From Flaccisagitta enflata (Eukaryota > Chaetognatha > Sagittoidea > Aphragmophora), in contig OZ231127.1 in NCBI GenBank assembly GCA_965153355.1, positions 48,608,001-48,672,000 of the forward strand: a stretch of 64,000 nucleotides of DNA. The letters are read 5' to 3'. This document shows positions 61,271-64,000 of the stretch, in pieces. The notes under the pieces are model-generated. The model ran no database searches and had not been told where the DNA came from. It saw only the letters and a list, made by a program, of their open reading frames with translations. Made by a program: the position numbers and the translations under genes. Each line of letters opens with the position of its first letter. Within the stretch, counting starts at the first letter, position 1.

Positions 61271-61854
61271 TTGAACTATTGAAGTTTTGAACTCTTGAAT
61301 TATTCAACTATTGAACTAATGAACTATTGAACTATTGAACTACTGAACTATTGAACTATTGAACTTTTGAACTATTGAACTATTGAACTATTGAACTATT
61401 GAACTATTGAACTATTGAACTATTGAACTTTTGAACTTTTGAACTAATGAACTTTTGAACTATTGAACTATTGAACTATTGAACTATTGAACTATTGAAC
61501 TATTGAACTTTTGAACTATTGAACTATTGAACTATTGATCTATTGAACTATCAAACTATTGAACTATTGAACTATTGAACAATTGAACTATTAAACTAAT
61601 GAACTAATGAACTATTGAACTTTTGAACTATTGAACTATTGAACTTTTGAACTATTGAACTATTGAACTATTGAACTTTTGAACTATTGAACTATTGAAC
61701 TTTTTAACTATTGAACTATTGAACTATTGAACTATTGAACTATTGAACTATTGAACTATTGAACTATTGAACTATTGAACTATTGAACTATTGAACTATT
61801 GAACTATTGAACTATTGAACTATTGAACTTTTGAACTATTGAACTATTGAACTA

Positions 61855-61855
<1 letters not shown>
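61268..61855 (+). repeat. 8-bp repeat (TATTGAAC)n
   Basis: About 70 units of TATTGAAC with TTTTGAAC and TAATGAAC variants. It begins exactly where the 29-bp array ends. Confidence 0.95.
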
Positions 61856-62238
<383 letters not shown>

Positions 62239-63509
62239 TTGCAAAAAGAAGAATGACTGTCTCCCACGGATTACTTTTGTTTTCATTTGGAAGTATACAA
62301 ACAGGATGAGCAAGGTAGTTGTTCAACCAAATTACAACTGTCAAAAACAGATGTTCCTTGATGTAATGACGTCAAAGTTGTCAAGTCACGTGCTACGCGA
62401 CTCTCCACCTGACTTTTTCCGTTACTCTCTCGGTCTGTCGGTCTGTTCGCCGGTGCTGCACAAAGTTGACGTTATGTCTTTTTAGCCTACATCATGACCA
62501 GTGATTTTTATTTGGAAGCTTCCATTTATGGTGTTTTTTGTTTACTTTTCCTTAGATTTTGTAGCAAATTCTTGTTAGTAATTTTTCCTTTCATGACAAC
62601 AGCATTTTCTTTTTAAGTTTTTAGTCGCGTGCACGCGACTCTACAACCCGCTTTGTCCGTCGGTCGTTCGGTTGGTCGGTCGGTTGGTCGGTCGGTTGGT
62701 CGGTCACACTTTACTTTTTTTATGATTTTTTTTCTTTGACATCACTACTCCTGCCCAAATGGTCTGGTGACCTCAAATATGGCCCCTGCCCACCCGCACG
62801 CGACTTCGGTAGCCGTGTATCCGGCCTTGTTTTTTTTCCGATACACGTGACGCTGTTCTCATGAACTATTTTCGGAAACGCAACTCTACAAGAGGCTTTG
62901 TCCGTCCGTCCATTGGTCCGTTGGTCCATCCATGAGCTTGATTCAAAAAATGAGAAATCGAGCGTTTTAGATGTTTTTCGTTTGTATGTGTGTGGGGGGG
63001 GGGGGGCATAGGACGGCAGGGGTGTTTAGGGTGGTCGGAGTTGCAATAGGGTATTTATCTCCAAGTCCTGTATGATAAGGGCAGTGTGTAGGCCGACAGG
63101 TGTGTCTAGGGTGGTCGGAGTGGAAACAGGGCCTGTATTAAAAGGGCATTGGGGGGGCGTAGTGTGTGGATCGGGGTTAGATGTCCCTGCCCACTCGTCC
63201 GCACCTATATGTGACCCCAAGTCACTTGTTTTGCCTAATTGTGGGTCGTGTGTTAAATGAATTTTGCATTTCCGCCCTTGTCCTCCCATACACGAAAGAT
63301 TGATTGTTTCCACTAAAAAGTGTTTTTATCGCGTAGAAACGATTCTGCAGAATTCTGTAAGCCAATTTTCAATAAGTCGGTGGGTCAGTCAGATGGTTCG
63401 TCCGTCTGTCTGTCACATTCGTCCATCTCAGGCTATTTTTGGCTTTTTACCGCTCCTGCCCAACCGTAAACGACTTTTAGGATTGTCCTTTCTTTGTTCA
63501 TGTAATTTT
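62239..63509 (+). repeat. ~1-kb duplicated segment, copy B
   Basis: Matches 35829-36818 after removal of the AGR (62623-62829) and an internal ~90-bp duplication near 63085-63160 (GGTGTNTAGGGTGGTCGGAGT repeated). The (CT)n upstream context is shared with copy A, so the microsatellite is part of the duplicated unit or its junction. Confidence 0.85.
62623..62829 (-). mobile_element. AGR copy 14, inserted in duplication copy B
   Basis: Minus orientation: AGTCGCGTGCACGCGACT at the left, a GGTCGGTTGGTCGG core, CCCACCCGCACGCGACTTCGG and a right end GTATCCGGCCTTG. The empty counterpart in copy A is a plain T-run (36210-36218), so it inserted between T residues without a clear target duplication. 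Confidence 0.85.
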
Positions 63510-64000
63510 TTTACAGTGGAACGATTAACGAACAAAGACAATTTTGAGTGTGCAGACCCCGGATTGGTCAAGAAAGGTCCCACAGCATGTGGTGAACACC
63601 AAACACCCGTTGACAAATTAATCCAAAGGCAAAAAATTGATTGCATGACGCTTTTGTATGACTGCGAATGTCCTTAATTTGAGTATCTCAGATACCATTT
63701 TTCTTTCTAGGATTCAGAGAGGGCTCATGGCCAAATTGGGGGCTGGCTATGAAATCATAGTTGGGGTATAGTAAGATGAAGCCCCCAAGCTGATTTGTTG
63801 GCTTCCTGAAGGCCCCCAGGAGTGACCAGGCCTCTATACAGGTGGCCAAATAGGCAAAAAATGTCAAAAATGCTACACAATTCAACTTTTTTGGTTAATT
63901 TGATTAGAAAAACCAAAACATCTTTTTAGTTTACTCAGTTATAACCTACATAATTGGGCTTTGCTAAAAAATGATCTGTGGAAGCCATGGGGGCCTCTAA
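63510..64000. other. No gene seen
   Basis: Unique-looking sequence to the window end. Short frames have no recognised domain. Confidence 0.35.

Overview
The window is eukaryotic, most likely from an invertebrate animal. The reasons are a C-type lectin exon pair joined by a GT-AG intron, an intact Jockey-type LINE, an LTR retroelement with 4-bp target duplications, hAT- and Tc1/mariner/pogo-style miniature DNA transposons, and very long dinucleotide and trinucleotide arrays. I cannot name the species. A dispersed repeat with a tetranucleotide core, resembling Helentron-derived/'pearl'-type elements known from molluscs and arthropods, hints at a marine invertebrate, but weakly.

Layout. 0-6.3 kb: a palindromic GGCCCAAAT repeat with a GGAC/GGAT microsatellite, an 825-bp hAT-like element with a perfect 8-bp target duplication, (CT)n/(CA)n arrays, several ~200-bp dispersed elements (called AGR here) and a pogo-like MITE. 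6.3-12.1 kb: a complete, young LTR element (two 525-bp LTRs, five differences by eye) with one gag-like ORF and no recognisable pol, i.e. a TR-GAG-like non-autonomous retrotransposon. 12.1-20.9 kb: TA-flanked TIR elements, AGR copies, one nested insertion with clear target duplication, and two exons of a C-type lectin gene on the minus strand (16458-17321). 20.9-30.2 kb: AGR copies, minisatellites (about 155, 13 and 243 bp), a second hAT-like element with a perfect 8-bp duplication and an AGR inside it, and trinucleotide arrays. 30.2-35.6 kb: a Jockey-clade LINE on the minus strand with both ORFs open and an (AAC)n tail. 35.8-46.9 kb: one copy of a ~1-kb duplicated segment, AGR copies, (TTG)n/(TTC)n arrays, a TA-flanked MITE carrying a tRNA-Phe-like sequence, and a cluster of GGCC palindromes. 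46.97-52.30 kb: a 5.3-kb TA-flanked TIR element holding a smaller palindrome, an AGR whose core has become a 1.7-kb 11-bp satellite, and a GGCC palindrome. 52.9-61.3 kb: a 27-bp to 29-bp minisatellite interrupted by a hAT-like element and by a 3.2-kb TA-flanked palindrome. 61.3-62.2 kb: octamer, (GT)n and (CT)n arrays. 62.2-63.5 kb: the second copy of the ~1-kb duplication, with an AGR inserted where the first copy is empty.

Function. Only the C-type lectin looks like a host gene. The LINE is the only element here with visible mobilisation enzymes. The LTR element would need pol in trans, and the DNA elements would need transposases from elsewhere. The insertion boundaries give a relative order: minisatellite before its hAT and palindrome insertions; AGR before the 352-bp palindrome at 15.9 kb; ~1-kb duplication before the AGR at 62.6 kb. 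Many other open frames lie in simple repeats or minisatellites whose unit is a multiple of three, and I do not count them as genes.
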